Positions 7,594-16,566 of a stretch of 64,000 bases of DNA are shown here, one piece after another (the stretch's first letter is position 1; each line of letters opens with the position of its first letter). Below the pieces are notes generated by a model. That model did no database searches. It saw only the letters and a list, made by a program, of their open reading frames with translations, and was not told where the DNA came from. Both the position numbers and the translations under genes were made by a program. Source of the stretch: Comamonas testosteroni TK102 (lineage in GTDB: Bacteria > Pseudomonadota > Gammaproteobacteria > Burkholderiales > Burkholderiaceae_C); assembly GCF_000739375.1 (NCBI RefSeq), contig NZ_CP006704.1:1984001-2048000 (forward strand), given 5' to 3'.

Positions 7594-8149
7594 GAGTGTC
7601 CTCTCGAGTTAGATATTGGATTTACGTTTTGAAATATAGCGGGGGTTTGTATACAGCTTGCTCTGCAGTTCCGCGGAAGCCGATGAAATCATCTTTTCAG
7701 CGATATGACAGTGGTTTTTTTACCTCAAGGACCCAGGGAAACCACTTGTGTGCACCGTCTTGGTGCTATCGATATTGCTGTGCAGAGCGCCCAGCCCAAG
7801 CCTGTTGCGCGAGAGTGAGTGCTGATGGTTTGTGGCATCGGGAATAACAGTCATTCCTGAAAGACCGGGTTCGGCCGCATCCTGCACGCTTGCCCTGCCA
7901 GAGCCAGAATCAGGGTTGACCCCAGGAGTCATCAGCGCCCGGCTATCCTGAAGCCTGCGCGACCTGCCTGCTCCTGAGCTGGCGGGCTTGCACCGCGATG
8001 CGAGGCAGGCGCTGCCGTATGCCTGTGCGACCTAGGCTGCGATGGCATACGGCCCGCTGTCTGAGGCACTAATTTGAACCTTTTTTGAAAAAAGTGCGCG
8101 TTTTCCCAGGGGAGGCGGTTTTTACTCCCTATAATTCGCTCCATCGACA
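7594..8149. other. Gap with no supported gene; one long hairpin
   Basis: There is no convincing coding sequence in these 556 bases. The right part has an inverted repeat, GCCGTATGCC (8014-8023) with GGCATACGGC (8044-8053). It has a 20-base loop and no T-run after it, so it is not a standard terminator. A perfect -10 hexamer TATAAT (8130-8135) precedes the first tRNA gene, but I see no good -35 at the right distance. Confidence 0.45.
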
Positions 8150-8226
8150 CGGAATGTAGCGCAGCCTGGTAGCGCACTTGCATGGGGTGCAAGGGGTCGC
8201 GAGTTCGAATCCCGCCATTCCGACCA
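8150..8226 (+). tRNA. tRNA-Pro (anticodon GGG), copy 1, CCA encoded
   Basis: 77 nt folding as a cloverleaf: acceptor CGGAATG/CATTCCG, D stem GCGC/GCGC, anticodon stem CTTGC/GCAAG with loop ATGGGGT (anticodon GGG), T loop TTCGAAT and encoded ACCA. It reads CCC and CCU/CCC-type proline codons. The T stem GCGAG/CCCGC has one A-C mismatch, present in both copies. It is identical in sequence to the copy at 8412-8488. Confidence 0.95.
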
Positions 8227-8230
8227 ATTT

Positions 8231-8265
8231 GAAAAGGCCTGTGATGTAAATCACAGGCCTTTTTC
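8231..8265 (+). terminator. Intrinsic terminator after tRNA-Pro copy 1
   Basis: The stem AAAGGCCTGTGA pairs with TCACAGGCCTTT around the loop TGTAAA, followed by T residues. It starts only 5 bases after the CCA end. An almost identical hairpin follows the second tRNA copy. Confidence 0.85.
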
Positions 8266-8411
8266 AATATCTGTCCGGCTTGAAGGCGCGCACATCATGC
8301 TATTAAAGCTGCAGCGTCATGAGTCCGCCATGGTTGATAACCGGATCAGTTGCTTGAGTTGCAGTGTTCGCAAGAACGGGTCAAAAATCGGTTACAATAG
8401 CATCATCGACA

Positions 8412-8488
8412 CGGAATGTAGCGCAGCCTGGTAGCGCACTTGCATGGGGTGCAAGGGGTCGCGAGTTCGAATCCCGCCATTCCGACCA
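8412..8488 (+). tRNA. tRNA-Pro (anticodon GGG), copy 2, CCA encoded
   Basis: Identical over all 77 nt to the gene at 8150-8226, offset by 262 bp. The upstream bases ATCGACA are shared as well. It has its own -10-like TACAAT at 8393-8398 and its own terminator, so the two genes appear to be separately transcribed. Confidence 0.95.
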
Positions 8489-8492
8489 AATT

Positions 8493-8526
8493 GAAAAGGC
8501 CTGTGATGTAAATCACGGGCCTTTTT
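8493..8526 (+). terminator. Intrinsic terminator after tRNA-Pro copy 2
   Basis: The stem AAAAGGCCTGTGAT...ATCACGGGCCTTTT (one G-T pair difference from copy 1) is followed by a T-run. It confirms that the duplication unit covers tRNA plus terminator. Confidence 0.85.
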
Positions 8527-8590
8527 CTATTTCAGCTCTCCTGTTCGAGGAAAGCATCGAGCATGCGCATGTATTGCGACTTTGGGGGCC

Positions 8591-9031
8591 TCATCCTTCA
8601 ATCTGCGGCTCGGGCCTGAGCCAGAGCCAGAGCAGCACGCAGGCCATGATGCTCAGCGTCATGGCTGTGAGCCATGGCTTGTACGAGAAATACAGAATCA
8701 GCAGGCTGCTGGCGCCCATGCTGAGGGTTGCCGTCCATTTGGCGCGGCGGCTGACCTTGCCGCCGGTGTCCCAGTTGTGCAGCAGCGGGCCGAAAGCACG
8801 GTGTGCATAGAGCCAACGGTGCAATCTGGGTGAGCTGCGCACTGCCGCCCAGGCGGCCATCAGTATGAACACTGTGGTGGGCATGCCGGGGACCACGGCG
8901 CCTATCAGCCCCAAAATCACGCAAACCAGCGCAAACGCAATTAGCAGATAGCGCAATGGCGCGGAAAGCAGCTTGGGCTCCAGGTGCGGTTCTTCGCGAG
9001 GGGGTTCGGGCGGTGGTGGCAGATCGTTCAT
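8591..9031 (-). CDS. DUF454 (YbaN-type) small inner-membrane protein
   Basis: 146 aa. A Pro/Glu-rich cytoplasmic N-terminus (~25 residues) is followed by the DUF454 core: a first membrane helix (LLIAFALVCVILGLIGAVVPG), then PTTVFILMAAWAAVRSSP with the conserved-type stretch RLHRWLYAHRAFGPLLHNW, and two further membrane helices near the C-terminus. The family is widespread and of unknown function. In E. coli YbaN is a neighbour of priC and apt, but that context is absent here. The gene stands alone between the tRNA-Pro genes and the hydrolase gene at 9249 on the other strand. The family assignment is firm; no function can be stated. Confidence 0.85.
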   Translation of the reverse strand: MNDLPPPPEPPREEPHLEPKLLSAPLRYLLIAFALVCVILGLIGAVVPGMPTTVFILMAAWAAVRSSPRLHRWLYAHRAFGPLLHNWDTGGKVSRRAKWTATLSMGASSLLILYFSYKPWLTAMTLSIMACVLLWLWLRPEPQIEG

Positions 9032-9248
9032 GAGACAGAAGGTGGGCTGCAGAAGCTGGTGAGGCTGCAGCCGGGCACGGTTCCCATATTAGTCAGCATT
9101 GCAGCCCGTTCGGGCTTTGTGGCTGCAGAGGCTGGCGGTATTTGTCACGTCCTTGTCCCGGCTTGCGCGGAGTGCAACCGCATAATCGCTGCGCATGGCC
9201 TGGCGACCGACTGGCGACCAGCATGGAATTGATTCAAGGAGCAAGACA

Positions 9249-10352
9249 ATGAGACCCACCCCGAGCGCCGATATGCCCGATGTGATTGCCGAAGTCCGTG
9301 GCAAGCTGGGCATGATTACGCTCAACCGTCCCAAGGCGCTCAACGCGCTGTCCCTGGGCATGGTGCGTGATCTGCTGGGCACTTTGCTGGCCTGGCAAAA
9401 AGACGACTCGATTTTGGGCGTGGCCATTCGTGGCAGCAACAAGGAAGGGGTGTTCGGGGCGTTTTGCGCCGGTGGCGACATCCGCTTTCTGCATGCAGCG
9501 GGCAGCAGCGGCAATCCTCAGCTCGAAGATTTCTTCACGGAGGAATATGCGCTCAACCATCTGATTCACAGCTTCGGCAAGCCCTATATCGCTTTCATGG
9601 ACGGCATCGTCATGGGCGGAGGCATGGGCATCAGCCAGGGCGGCTCGCTGCGCATCGTGACCGAGCGCACCAAGATGGCCATGCCCGAGACGGCCATTGG
9701 CCTCTTCCCCGATGTGGGGGGCGGCTATTTTCTCTCGCGCTGCCCTGGTGCCGTAGGCGAATGGCTGGCCTTGACCGGCGACACCATCGGCGCGGGCGAT
9801 GCCCTGGCTTTTGGTCTGGCCGATGGCTGCATTCCCGCCGAACAGCAGGCAGATCTGTGGGAGACCCTGGCGACCACGGATTTCGCCAATTTGGAGGCGC
9901 TCAATGCCGTGGTTCGCTCCCGTTTTGTGAGCGCCGATCCCAAGACAGCCGAGCATCGTGAGGAAATAGATGCCTGTTTTTCTCAGCCCACGGTAGCCGC
10001 TGTGGTGCAAGCCTTGCAGGCCGGCAGCGACTGGGCCCAGGCCGAAGCCGCCACGTTGCGCAAGCGCTCGCCGCTGATGCTGCATGTGGTGCTGGAGCAA
10101 ATCCGCCGTGCGCGCCAGATGACGCTGGCCGAAGATCTGCGCATGGAGCGCGATATGGTGCGCCACTGCTTTTATCTGCGCCCTGGTCGGAGCGAAACCG
10201 TAGAGGGCATCCGCGCATTGGCGGTGGACAAGGACCACAGCCCGCGCTGGAATCCTGCCAGCATCGAAGAGGTGAGCGATGCCGAGTGGCAGGCGTTCTT
10301 TGACAGCCCCTGGCCTGCACATTCGCACCCGCTGGCTGCGCTGCAAGGCTGA
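9249..10352 (+). CDS. 3-hydroxyisobutyryl-CoA hydrolase / enoyl-CoA hydratase-isomerase family
   Basis: 367 aa crotonase-fold enzyme. The sequence AFCAGGDIR (71-79), the oxyanion-hole stretch VMGGGMGIS (121-129), and Glu147 and Asp155 in MPETAIGLFPDVGG match the HIBYL-CoA hydrolase branch, which releases 3-hydroxyisobutyrate from its CoA ester in valine breakdown. The length (family about 350-380) also fits this branch better than short enoyl-CoA hydratases (~260). I chose the ATG at 9249 because it follows AAGGAGCAAGACA; an in-frame ATG at 9195 lacks a ribosome site. It is a single gene closed by a terminator at 10367. No other valine-pathway genes are next to it. Confidence 0.87.
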   Translation: MRPTPSADMPDVIAEVRGKLGMITLNRPKALNALSLGMVRDLLGTLLAWQKDDSILGVAIRGSNKEGVFGAFCAGGDIRFLHAAGSSGNPQLEDFFTEEYALNHLIHSFGKPYIAFMDGIVMGGGMGISQGGSLRIVTERTKMAMPETAIGLFPDVGGGYFLSRCPGAVGEWLALTGDTIGAGDALAFGLADGCIPAEQQADLWETLATTDFANLEALNAVVRSRFVSADPKTAEHREEIDACFSQPTVAAVVQALQAGSDWAQAEAATLRKRSPLMLHVVLEQIRRARQMTLAEDLRMERDMVRHCFYLRPGRSETVEGIRALAVDKDHSPRWNPASIEEVSDAEWQAFFDSPWPAHSHPLAALQG

Positions 10353-10366
10353 TCCTGCTCTCAATC

Positions 10367-10410
10367 AAAACAAAGCCAGACGGGTTCGATGCTGTCGGGC
10401 TTTGTTTTTT
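10367..10410 (+). terminator. Intrinsic terminator
   Basis: AAAACAAAGCCAGAC (10367-10381) pairs with GTCGGGCTTTGTTTT (10394-10408), with one mismatch, followed by T residues. It ends the hydrolase gene at 9249-10352. Confidence 0.85.
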
Positions 10411-10455
10411 AATAGCTATCAGCGCTTTACTGGTAAGCGTTTGATGGCATTTTTA
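10408..10455 (+). repeat. Short Comamonadaceae-type intergenic repeat, copy 3
   Basis: TTTAATAGCTATCAGCGCTT, a four-base loop region, GTAAGCGTTTGATGG and a T-rich tail repeat the layout seen at 1211 and, inverted, at 5762. It begins inside the T-tract of the preceding terminator. Confidence 0.45.
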
Positions 10456-10463
10456 GTATCAGT

Positions 10464-11582
10464 TCAGGATGGCGGGCGCGGATGCTTGTCAGGGCCAGGG
10501 TCTGCAAGACTCGCAAGCGCCTGGGCCAGCAGTGCTATCGAGCGGGGGGCACATCCCTCGGCATCGTTGCTGATGGTCACGAAAGCGGGTTGACCGGCAC
10601 CGGTGATGCCGGCAATCGTGCGGGCCAGCCGCTCCCTGGTATGCAGGTCTTCGCTGAGGATCTCGTTGAACGGCTGGTGCTTCTTCTGGGCATCGGCATA
10701 GCCATAGGCGCCAAAGAGGCGATTCAGATTCCAGCGGCACACCAGCGGCCCGGGCCACAAGGCACGCAACGTGGGCAGCTGCTCTTCGATGGGAGGCATC
10801 TTGCCGTGCAGCCCCAGGCAGTAGGTCGCGCCATGGAGCTTGAGTGTCTGGGGCAGTGCCGAGGTCAGCAGTTCAGGGTCTCTGACCTCGACGGCAACGA
10901 CGACATGCGGGTGTGCTTTCAGCGCCTGTTTCACGGCGGCCAGCAGAAGGCCCAGCTTGTCCATCAACAGACCGGGGCGGCTGAGCAGACTCCAGGGCAG
11001 GGGGCTGAGCTGAAAGACCAGCACGCCCAGTTTGCTGCCCAGCCCTTCGAGAGTGGGCTCCACAAAATGCTCTATGGCCAGGTGAGGGTCCAGAAACGCG
11101 GGGTTGGCTTCGCGTGGCTTGCCTTGCTCGCTGCGTACCTGGGCATCGGTAATGCCGGCCGGGCATTTGACGACAAAGCGAAAGTCGGCATCGACCTGAG
11201 CGGCAAAAGCGGCATATTGGCTGGCCGTCAGCGGCCTCCAGAAGGTGCGGTCGACGCAGACGGTGCGCAGCAACGGGTGCTGGTGATACGCTGTGAGGCC
11301 TTTTTTGGCCAGCACGCTGCTGTCATAGGCTCCGTCCCAGACCAAGCCGTCCCAGCCCGGATAGGACCAGGTCGAGACGCCCATGCGCAGCAGGGGGGGC
11401 AGTTGTGCGGCCAGCTCCTGGTACTGCGCGGCTGCCGGGGCCAGGGCAATCGCGCCGCGTCTGGGTTTGCGTTCACCTGGGCCATCGGCCTGCGGCGCCT
11501 TTTCAGACAGTGCTTTGCCGGTGCCGTCTCTGGGGGGAGGCTGCTCATCGGCAAAAAAATCGTCCTGGAAGGTATCGGTCAT
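10464..11582 (-). CDS. DUF72 (YecE-family) protein
   Basis: 372 aa. After a ~60-residue charged, Pro-rich N-terminal extension the DUF72 barrel begins with [23 protein letters not shown]. It continues with the family features [29 protein letters not shown], a PLPWSLL stretch and [12 protein letters not shown]72 proteins are TIM-barrel-like and related to AP-endonuclease-type folds; their role is not established. The N-terminal tail is longer than in E. coli YecE (~270 aa total). The gene is monocistronic, convergent with the hydrolase at 9249 and divergent from tex. Confidence 0.85.
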   Translation of the reverse strand: MTDTFQDDFFADEQPPPRDGTGKALSEKAPQADGPGERKPRRGAIALAPAAAQYQELAAQLPPLLRMGVSTWSYPGWDGLVWDGAYDSSVLAKKGLTAYHQHPLLRTVCVDRTFWRPLTASQYAAFAAQVDADFRFVVKCPAGITDAQVRSEQGKPREANPAFLDPHLAIEHFVEPTLEGLGSKLGVLVFQLSPLPWSLLSRPGLLMDKLGLLLAAVKQALKAHPHVVVAVEVRDPELLTSALPQTLKLHGATYCLGLHGKMPPIEEQLPTLRALWPGPLVCRWNLNRLFGAYGYADAQKKHQPFNEILSEDLHTRERLARTIAGITGAGQPAFVTISNDAEGCAPRSIALLAQALASLADPGPDKHPRPPS

Positions 11583-11759
11583 GTCGCAATAATTTTAATG
11601 AAATTGGCCTTCCACGCTTTCTCATCAATGGAAAGCAGCTATGGAAAGCATAGTTTTAAGGTTTGCTTGCACTTCTGCCGGATATCAAGCGCAGTCTGGC
11701 GGCATGCCTATGGCAAACTCATTGGCTTCCTGTGTTGAACGCCGTGGGGCGAATATCGA

Positions 11760-14141
11760 ATGCAAAAAATCATTGGTCAGATTGCTCAAGAACTGAATGT
11801 CAAGCCGCAGCAGGTGAGCGCGGCAGTGGAGTTGCTCGATGGTGGCGCCACGGTTCCGTTTGTGGCCCGCTACCGCAAGGAAGCCACGGGCGGTTTGGAC
11901 GATACGCAGCTGCGCACGCTGGACGAGCGCCTGACCTATCTGCGCGAGCTGGACGACCGCCGCGAGACGGTGCTCAAGGCCATTGACGAGCAGGGCAAGC
12001 TGACCGATGCGCTGCGCCTGGCGATTGCCAGTGCACCGACCAAGCAGGAACTGGAGGACATTTATCTGCCCTTCAAGCAAAAGCGCCGCACCAAGGGTCA
12101 GATTGCCAAGGAATTCGGCATCGAGCCGCTGGCCGACAAGCTGTTTGCCGACCCCACGCTGGACCCGCACAAGGAAGCCGAGGCTTTCTGCAAGCCCGCG
12201 ACGACGCTGGACGACGGCAAGCCCGGTCCCGACTTCAGCACCACCTTTGCCGTGCTGGACGGCGTACGCGACATCCTGTCCGAGCGCTGGGCCGAGGACC
12301 CGGCGCTGGTACAGAAGCTGCGCGAATGGTTGTGGGATGAAGGCCTGCTCAAGTCCAAGAAGGTCGAGAGCAAGAACGAAAACGACCCCGAGGTTGCCAA
12401 GTTTCGTGACTACTTCGAATACGATGAGCCCATTGGCCGCGTGCCCTCGCACCGTGCCCTGGCGGTGTTCCGCGGTCGTGCACTGGAGGTTCTCGAAGCC
12501 AAGCTGGTGCAACCGGTCGAGCCTGAACCGGGCCAACCCAGCCTCGCCGAGGGCAAGATCGCGCTGCACCTGGGCTGGAGCCATGCCAAGCGCGCCGCTG
12601 ACGATCTGATTCGCAAATGCGTTGCCTGGACATGGCGCGTGAAGCTGAGCCTGTCCACCGAGCGCGACCTGTTCAGCCGCCTGCGCGAAGACGCCGAGAA
12701 GGTGGCTATCAAGGTGTTTGGCGACAATCTGCGTGACCTGCTGCTGGCGGCACCCGCCGGCCAGCGTGCCGTGATCGGCCTGGACCCCGGCATTCGTACC
12801 GGCGTCAAGGTGGCCGTGGTGGACAGCACCGGCAAGCTGGTGGATACGACCACCATCTACCCGCATGAGCCGCGCCGCGACTGGGATGGCTCGCTGGCCG
12901 TGCTCGCCCGTCTGGTGGAAAAGCACGATATCAATCTGATTGCCATCGGCAATGGCACAGCCAGCCGCGAAACCGACAAGCTGGCGGCAGACCTGATCAA
13001 GATCGCATCCAGGGCCGACAAGAAGATCGAGAAGGTAGTGGTGAGCGAGGCCGGTGCCTCGGTCTATTCGGCCAGCGAGTTTGCGGCGCAGGAAATGCCC
13101 GATATCGACGTGAGCTTGCGTGGTGCGGCATCGATTGCCCGTCGCCTGCAGGATCCGCTGGCCGAGCTGGTCAAGATCGACCCCAAGAGCATTGGCGTGG
13201 GCCAGTACCAGCACGACGTGAACCAGAGCGAGCTGGCCCGCCAGCTGGATGCCGTGGTCGAGGATTGCGTGAACTCCGTGGGTGTGGACCTGAACACCGC
13301 GTCTGCCCCGCTGCTAACGCGCGTTTCCGGCCTGTCGGGCTCGGTCGCCAAGTCGGTGGTGCGCTGGCGTGATGCCAATGGTTCGTTCAAGAACCGCAAG
13401 CAACTGATGGAAGTAGCCGGTCTGGGAGCCAAGACTTTCGAGCAGGCCGCAGGCTTTCTGCGCATTCGCGGTGGCGACAATCCGTTGGATGTCACTGGCG
13501 TTCACCCCGAAACCTATCCGGTGGTCGAACAGATCATCCTGGCCACGGGTAAGCCTGTGGATCAGATCATGGGTCGTGGCGAAGTGCTCAAGTCCCTGAA
13601 GCCGGAGCAGTTTGCCAACGACAACTTCGGTGCTGTGACCATCAAGGATATTCTCGGCGAATTGGAGAAGCCCGGCCGTGATCCGCGTCCTGACTTTGTG
13701 GTCGCCCGCTTCAATGATGGCGTGGAAGACATCAAGGACCTGAAGGAGGGCATGACGCTGGAGGGCACGGTCAGCAACGTGGCCCAGTTTGGCGCATTCG
13801 TGGATCTTGGCGTGCATCAGGACGGACTGGTGCACGTGAGCCAGATGAGCCACAAGTTCATCGAGGATGCGCGCGAAGTGGTCAAGACCGGGCAGATCGT
13901 CAAGGTCAAGGTGCTGGAAGTCGATGTGGACCGCAAGCGCATCAGCCTGACCATGAAGCTCGATGCGGCTCCCGCACGTCGCGACGGCCCGCGCGACAAC
14001 CGCTTTGAAGGTGCAGGCCGCGGCAACAGCTATGGCGGCGGCAGCCGCGGTGGCTATGCGCAACCCCAGCGTGGTAGCCAGCCCACACAGCAAAATGCAA
14101 TGGCATCAGCTTTTGCGAAGTTGCAGGGACTGAAGAAATAA
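11760..14141 (+). CDS. tex: Transcription accessory protein Tex (RNA-binding)
   Basis: 793 aa cytoplasmic nucleic-acid-binding protein, typical Tex length (~770-790). Order of domains: helical N-terminal Tex domain (residues 1-~320), YqgF/RNase H-like domain (~335-460, starting AVIGLDPGIRTGVKVAVVD), helix-hairpin-helix region (~510-570, LNTASAPLLTRVSGL and LMEVAGLGAKTFEQ), and S1 RNA-binding domain (~655-735, LEGTVSNVAQFGAFVDLGVHQDGLVH). The C-terminus is a Gly/Arg/Tyr-rich low-complexity tail (RGNSYGGGSRGGYAQPQRG) that may add RNA affinity. It is associated with transcription fidelity and stress or virulence gene expression in other bacteria. A single gene, closed by a hairpin terminator. 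Confidence 0.97.
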   Translation: MQKIIGQIAQELNVKPQQVSAAVELLDGGATVPFVARYRKEATGGLDDTQLRTLDERLTYLRELDDRRETVLKAIDEQGKLTDALRLAIASAPTKQELEDIYLPFKQKRRTKGQIAKEFGIEPLADKLFADPTLDPHKEAEAFCKPATTLDDGKPGPDFSTTFAVLDGVRDILSERWAEDPALVQKLREWLWDEGLLKSKKVESKNENDPEVAKFRDYFEYDEPIGRVPSHRALAVFRGRALEVLEAKLVQPVEPEPGQPSLAEGKIALHLGWSHAKRAADDLIRKCVAWTWRVKLSLSTERDLFSRLREDAEKVAIKVFGDNLRDLLLAAPAGQRAVIGLDPGIRTGVKVAVVDSTGKLVDTTTIYPHEPRRDWDGSLAVLARLVEKHDINLIAIGNGTASRETDKLAADLIKIASRADKKIEKVVVSEAGASVYSASEFAAQEMPDIDVSLRGAASIARRLQDPLAELVKIDPKSIGVGQYQHDVNQSELARQLDAVVEDCVNSVGVDLNTASAPLLTRVSGLSGSVAKSVVRWRDANGSFKNRKQLMEVAGLGAKTFEQAAGFLRIRGGDNPLDVTGVHPETYPVVEQIILATGKPVDQIMGRGEVLKSLKPEQFANDNFGAVTIKDILGELEKPGRDPRPDFVVARFNDGVEDIKDLKEGMTLEGTVSNVAQFGAFVDLGVHQDGLVHVSQMSHKFIEDAREVVKTGQIVKVKVLEVDVDRKRISLTMKLDAAPARRDGPRDNRFEGAGRGNSYGGGSRGGYAQPQRGSQPTQQNAMASAFAKLQGLKK

Positions 14142-14142
14142 T

Positions 14143-14195
14143 CTCCCACCAGGCCGCCATCGAATCCAGATTACAGGCGGCCTTTTTGGTGGGAG
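14143..14195 (+). terminator. Intrinsic terminator after tex
   Basis: Inner stem AGGCCGCC (14151-14158) with GGCGGCCT (14176-14183), then TTTTT. An outer stem CTCCCACC (14143-14150) with GGTGGGAG (14188-14195) could extend it. Confidence 0.85.
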
Positions 14196-14202
14196 CAGAA
14201 CA

Positions 14203-15450
14203 ATGCGCAAAGCGAGGGGGCGGGTGATATTGCCGGCCATAGGCGTGGCGTTGCTGGTGGTCTTTATCGGCGCCAAGATGACATCACGCGGCTGGATATC
14301 GCTGGACAGGGTCAAGCAGAAGGCCCAGGCCCAGGTGCCGGCGCCCGTGGTTTGGCCGCCGGCCCTGGCGCCAGAGGGCGATGGCTTGTGCCACACCGTC
14401 AAGCTCAATCTTGCACAGGTCGACAAGGCCCAGGAAGAGGGCATCGACATAGATCAGCAGCGGCGCTGCATCACGCGCGCTGCGATGGCCGAGCATGAGA
14501 TGGCCAAAGTGCGTCACGCTGCCGCTGGCAAGCAGCACGAGAGCCAGCGCGGGGAGCAGGCGCGGATCGAGCAGGTCGTTGAGCAACAGATCGCATCGGG
14601 TGAAATCACTCTGCAGAATCTGATGCAGGCGCGCGCCGGCAAGGCAACCCGGATCGCGACTGCCCTGTTGCCGGCAGCGCATATGCCCGTCAGGTCTATG
14701 CCCGAGCCGCCGTCGCGGTTGTTTGTTCCCATGAGCTATCAGAGCGGCGACCTGAAGCTCAAGGCCTTTGTCACGCCGGATCCCGGTGATGGCAGGAAGC
14801 AGCCTTTGATGGTCTGGTTGACGGGGGGGGATACCAATAGCCTGGACGATTTCTGGAGTGAAGGCCCTGCTACCAATGATCAAAGTGCCAGCGCGTTTCG
14901 CAAGGCCGGCATGGCGATGCTGTTTCCCACGCTGCGCGGCGGCAATGACAATCCTGGCCAGCGTGAGTATTTCTGGGGAGAAGTGCAGGATGTGGCCGCA
15001 GCCATCCTGCAGGCCGCGCAACTGCCTTATGTCGATCCGGCCCGCATCTATCTGGGCGGGCACAGCACCGGTGCCACGCTGGCGCTGCTGACGGCAACGG
15101 CAGGTTTGCCGGTGCAGGGGGTGTTCGCTTTTGGTCCGGTGGACGAGGTCAGTGGCTATGGCTGGCCTGTGAAATGGGATCTGATCTCGCCGGATGAAAG
15201 GCGCTTGCGCTCCCCCATGCACTGGCTGCATGCCATCAAGAGCCCGACATGGATTATTGAGGGCAGCAAAAGCCCAGGCAATATCAATAGCCTCGACAAT
15301 ATGTGTGCGGCACGAAAGTCGAATAAGCTGCATTGCGTCTCGGTTCAGGGGGCTGATCACTTTTCCGTGTTACAACCTTTGACTCGCAAACTTGCTGGTC
15401 AGTTGGTCATGGGCCTGCCCGTGCAGCTGAAAAGAGATGAACAGCTCTGA
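14203..15450 (+). CDS. Membrane-anchored or exported alpha/beta hydrolase
   Basis: 415 aa. An N-terminal hydrophobic segment (residues ~8-25) suggests a signal anchor. It is followed by a charged helical region with many Gln/Arg/His (about 65-150), then an alpha/beta-hydrolase domain. The nucleophile elbow is GGHSTG with Ser288. A C-terminal GADHF supplies the likely catalytic His386. An acidic residue lies near PTWIIEGSKSPGN. The layout, with a PLMVWLTGGDT strand and DPARIYLGGHS, resembles prolyl-oligopeptidase-like or dienelactone-hydrolase-like esterases. Substrate unknown. The start ATG follows GGGAGCAGAACA. The coiled N-terminal part is not typical of the family. Confidence 0.7.
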   Translation: MRKARGRVILPAIGVALLVVFIGAKMTSRGWISLDRVKQKAQAQVPAPVVWPPALAPEGDGLCHTVKLNLAQVDKAQEEGIDIDQQRRCITRAAMAEHEMAKVRHAAAGKQHESQRGEQARIEQVVEQQIASGEITLQNLMQARAGKATRIATALLPAAHMPVRSMPEPPSRLFVPMSYQSGDLKLKAFVTPDPGDGRKQPLMVWLTGGDTNSLDDFWSEGPATNDQSASAFRKAGMAMLFPTLRGGNDNPGQREYFWGEVQDVAAAILQAAQLPYVDPARIYLGGHSTGATLALLTATAGLPVQGVFAFGPVDEVSGYGWPVKWDLISPDERRLRSPMHWLHAIKSPTWIIEGSKSPGNINSLDNMCAARKSNKLHCVSVQGADHFSVLQPLTRKLAGQLVMGLPVQLKRDEQL

Positions 15451-15516
15451 TATTCCCATGAGCCTTCTTTTGTTCACTTCGGGGGGGCGACAACCCGGTC
15501 GTCGCTTTTGATCCAG

Positions 15517-16356
15517 ATGAGTCGCGTCAAACCCTTGAGCCTGTCAACTCTGCTGGAGCAGCATGTATTGCTGCCCAGCCAGCCGCGCGCGGTTGCGCTG
15601 CTGTCGAGTGAGCTGCGCAAGCCGGAGCCCGGCATGCGCAGTCTGGTGCAATTGTTTTCCACCGATCCGGTCCTGACGGCACGCCTGCTGGCTGCGGCCA
15701 ACGGGCCGGCGCACCTGCTGGGCCAGCGTGTGCACAGCATTCCCGAAGCGCTGGTGCTTCTGGCGCCGGCTCAGTTGCGGCAGATGGTGCAGAAGGCGAC
15801 CCCTGTCAGCGCGTCTCATGTCTCGGCGGGCTGGAGTCTGGCTGGCTTCTGGCGCTATAGCCTGGACACGGCACGCATGGCACGCGCGCTTGCCATGTCG
15901 GTTCAGGCCAATGCCTCGCAGGCCTACGCATTGGGGCTGTTGCATGGTTTGGGGGAGTTGCTGCTGCAGGCCGCTGATCCAGATACATTCCTCAGGCTTT
16001 CCGAGCTCCTGGAGCCCATGCATCCCAGGCGTGCGCAGGTGGAAATGCAGCTGATGGGCTATTGCTCGGGCCAGATCACGGCCCATCTGGCGCGGCAGTG
16101 GAATTGTCCGGACCTCATCAGCGACGCGTTCCAGTTCATGCATGCGCCTATGGAGCAGCCTGTTTTCGAGCCTTTGACGGGAGTGTTGCATCTGGCCATC
16201 TGGAGGGCATCGACCCGCGCGCTCAACTGGGGCGAGCGCCAGCTGGCAGTGACATTTCCTGCAGAAACCGGACTGGCTCTGGGCATGGACATCGATATGG
16301 TGCTGCGTCAGGCATCCATAGACTGGCATGCAGGCTCACTGGATGTTCAGTTTTAG
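15517..16356 (+). CDS. HDOD-domain protein
   Basis: 279 aa. The HDOD domain covers most of the protein: LPSQPRAVALLSSEL, LVQLFSTDPVLTARLLAAAN, VHSIPEALVLLAPAQLRQMV and YALGLLHGLGELLL, with the last holding the His that replaces the HD pair of true phosphodiesterases. HDOD proteins are signalling-linked regulators without demonstrated hydrolysis. No receiver or GGDEF partner domain is fused here. I used the ATG at 15517; an in-frame TTG at 15508 is possible. It sits between the hydrolase and a response-regulator gene on the same strand but separated from the latter by 210 bp. Confidence 0.8.
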   Translation: MSRVKPLSLSTLLEQHVLLPSQPRAVALLSSELRKPEPGMRSLVQLFSTDPVLTARLLAAANGPAHLLGQRVHSIPEALVLLAPAQLRQMVQKATPVSASHVSAGWSLAGFWRYSLDTARMARALAMSVQANASQAYALGLLHGLGELLLQAADPDTFLRLSELLEPMHPRRAQVEMQLMGYCSGQITAHLARQWNCPDLISDAFQFMHAPMEQPVFEPLTGVLHLAIWRASTRALNWGERQLAVTFPAETGLALGMDIDMVLRQASIDWHAGSLDVQF

Positions 16357-16452
16357 GCCCCAATGCCGCCTGCGACGAGGTTGTTGACGTGTTCAGGGCA
16401 GATCTCGTCAGAAATCCGTGGTTATCCAAATTGCTGTTTTTCTTACGCTGAG

Positions 16453-16481
16453 TTGCAGTTTTAATTGCTAAAAACTATCTA
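16453..16481 (+). promoter_or_regulatory. Candidate sigma-70 promoter for the NarL-type pair
   Basis: TTGCAG (16453-16458), 17 bp, TATCTA (16476-16481), in an AT-richer stretch 86 bp before the chosen start of the response regulator at 16567. Confidence 0.35.
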
Positions 16482-16566
16482 ATGATGAATTGGGGAGTTT
16501 TTCTCTATGCGGTGTCTTGGGCACCCTCTGGAGCTCTCTGCAAGCAACTCTGGTCAGGAGCGCAAA

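Noticed and set aside
7720-7932. 70-codon minus-strand frame in the gap before the tRNA genes
   Set aside because: No ribosome site, no recognisable protein and atypical composition.
8014-8053. Long hairpin considered as attachment site or small RNA
   Set aside because: No integrase gene or tRNA-end duplication is linked to it and there is no T-run or promoter fitting a small RNA.
11685-13214. Open frame of 509 codons on the minus strand
   Set aside because: It lies opposite tex. The composition is typical of an antisense shadow.
15487-15509. Hairpin GCGAC...GTCGC with TTTT before the HDOD gene
   Set aside because: The stem is only five pairs and it overlaps a possible start of the HDOD gene, so it is too weak for a terminator call.
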